This document shows, in pieces, positions 6,344 through 6,882 of a DNA stretch of 6,882 bases; within the stretch, counting starts at the first letter, position 1; each line of letters starts with the position of its first letter. The DNA is from Endomicrobiia bacterium. GTDB taxonomy: Bacteria > Elusimicrobiota > Endomicrobiia > Endomicrobiales > Endomicrobiaceae. Under the pieces are notes generated by a model. The model was given only the letters and a program-made list of their open reading frames with translations, made no database searches and had not been told where the DNA came from. A program made the position numbers and the translations under genes. Where the stretch lies: assembly GCA_025998475.1 (NCBI GenBank), contig BNVZ01000070.1, positions 1-6,882 on the forward strand, given 5' to 3'.

Positions 6344-6882
6344 GGATTGTTCTGATTTTAGTTAAACAATAACCTCACGGGCTCCACTCTCCACCAAAAA
6401 ACATCCTCTTGGCTTTCTCTATTAACTATTTGTTAAAAAATATATCTAAATGTACTCTCTAACATTTCTATACTTTTTGTATATCTTTTCGTCTTTCTAT
6501 TAAATCTTGCTAAATTATCCCTTATACTACCATTGCTTTCTCTATAAAGCGTGTCTCCGATTTCGGTATTACTAACTTCTCTTGCGGCATTATACCTGTC
6601 AAATGTTGCCCTATAGCAACTATTACCATCACTATAAAACTTTCTACTTCTTTTGCTCTTGCCTTTACTTTCTTGATTATCTTTATACAACTACTTACCA
6701 TTTATCACTCACTTAATCGCAATAACACGCTTTTGTCTCCAACTATAGGCAGTCCATACGAGCATCCTATTGATTTTTTTTAACGTATGCAAATATCTCG
6801 TCCAATTCTATCTCATCTATCTTTCCTTTACTTTCTGCTTTCTTTAATAATTTCATCTTTTTGCTTGCTTTTCTTATCCACC
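6344..6882 (-). mobile_element. Decayed IS1-family insertion sequence (3' part, runs off the window)
   Basis: The element contains the remains of an IS1-family transposase read toward the left. Past its stop it ends near 6344 with GGATTGTTCTGATTTTAGT read inward on the plus strand. That end is nearly identical to the one at 163-189, where it begins GGTATTG. The 89 bases between the transposase stop and the end contain nothing else recognisable. The 5' part lies beyond 6882. Confidence 0.65.
6433..6882 (-). pseudogene. IS1-family transposase, frameshifted and interrupted (partial)
   Basis: Read from the right edge, one frame gives KIDEIELDEIFAYVKK (about 6829-6776), which matches the IS1 region carrying the first catalytic aspartate. 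At an A8 run (6774-6781) the frame changes, and the next frame continues INRMLVWTAYSWRQKRVIAIK, the typical WTA...KRV block. It meets TGA (6709-6711) and TAG (6691-6693), then runs on openly with YSDGNSCY (second aspartate), YRESN (likely the glutamate) and LARFNRKTKRYTKSIEML, the highly characteristic C-terminal IS1 motif, to TAA at 6433-6435. The bases at 6700-6708 also read VSDK in another frame, as expected after IAIK, so this spot has suffered two compensating shifts. Removing one A from the A8 run restores the first junction. The transposase cannot be made intact from this copy. The TTG at 6688-6690 is simply an internal leucine codon, not a start. Confidence 0.75.

Overview
The window is a low-G+C bacterial segment (by eye about one third G+C) that mixes well-preserved core genes with broken genes and insertion-sequence debris. 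The LpxL/HtrB-type acyltransferase points to a Gram-negative envelope. The AT bias, the decayed gene inside an otherwise intact operon and the IS fossils suggest a host-restricted or endosymbiotic bacterium. An Endomicrobium-like Elusimicrobiota member would fit, but that is an impression from memory and not a database match.

Layout. Positions 1-327 hold no convincing gene: there is a long imperfect hairpin (30-89), a sequence resembling an insertion-sequence end (163-189) and a strong promoter (273-301). That promoter drives a tRNA gene with a CAT anticodon (328-401), most likely tRNA-Ile2 (lysidine type). Between the tRNA and the next gene lies a 73-bp element with 18-bp terminal inverted repeats (451-523), a MITE-like sequence that could also terminate transcription from both sides.

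Positions 646-6130 form one minus-strand operon, read right to left. First is smc (chromosome condensation ATPase, intact, 1154 aa). It overlaps by 4 bp a DUF362/ferredoxin-type iron-sulfur protein gene that is split over three reading frames. Three bases later comes an intact lipid A-type acyltransferase. The genes share transcription and tight spacing, but their functions (chromosome organisation, unknown Fe-S protein, envelope lipid acylation) are not obviously linked.

Positions 6131-6882, upstream of smc, carry no intact gene. They hold a 39-codon coding-like remnant directly before smc, then a decayed IS1-family transposase running off the right edge, with a recognisable IS end near 6344. 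A closely similar end lies at 163-189, facing the other way, so the whole tRNA-to-smc block appears bracketed by remnants of related IS copies.

The most notable signal is that three reading-frame breaks, two in the DUF362 gene and one in the transposase, fall on runs of exactly eight A (coding sense). This is either slippage-driven gene decay or, for the DUF362 gene, a candidate for rescue by transcriptional slippage. I see no CRISPR array, no rRNA, and no evidence of a wholly new multi-gene system.
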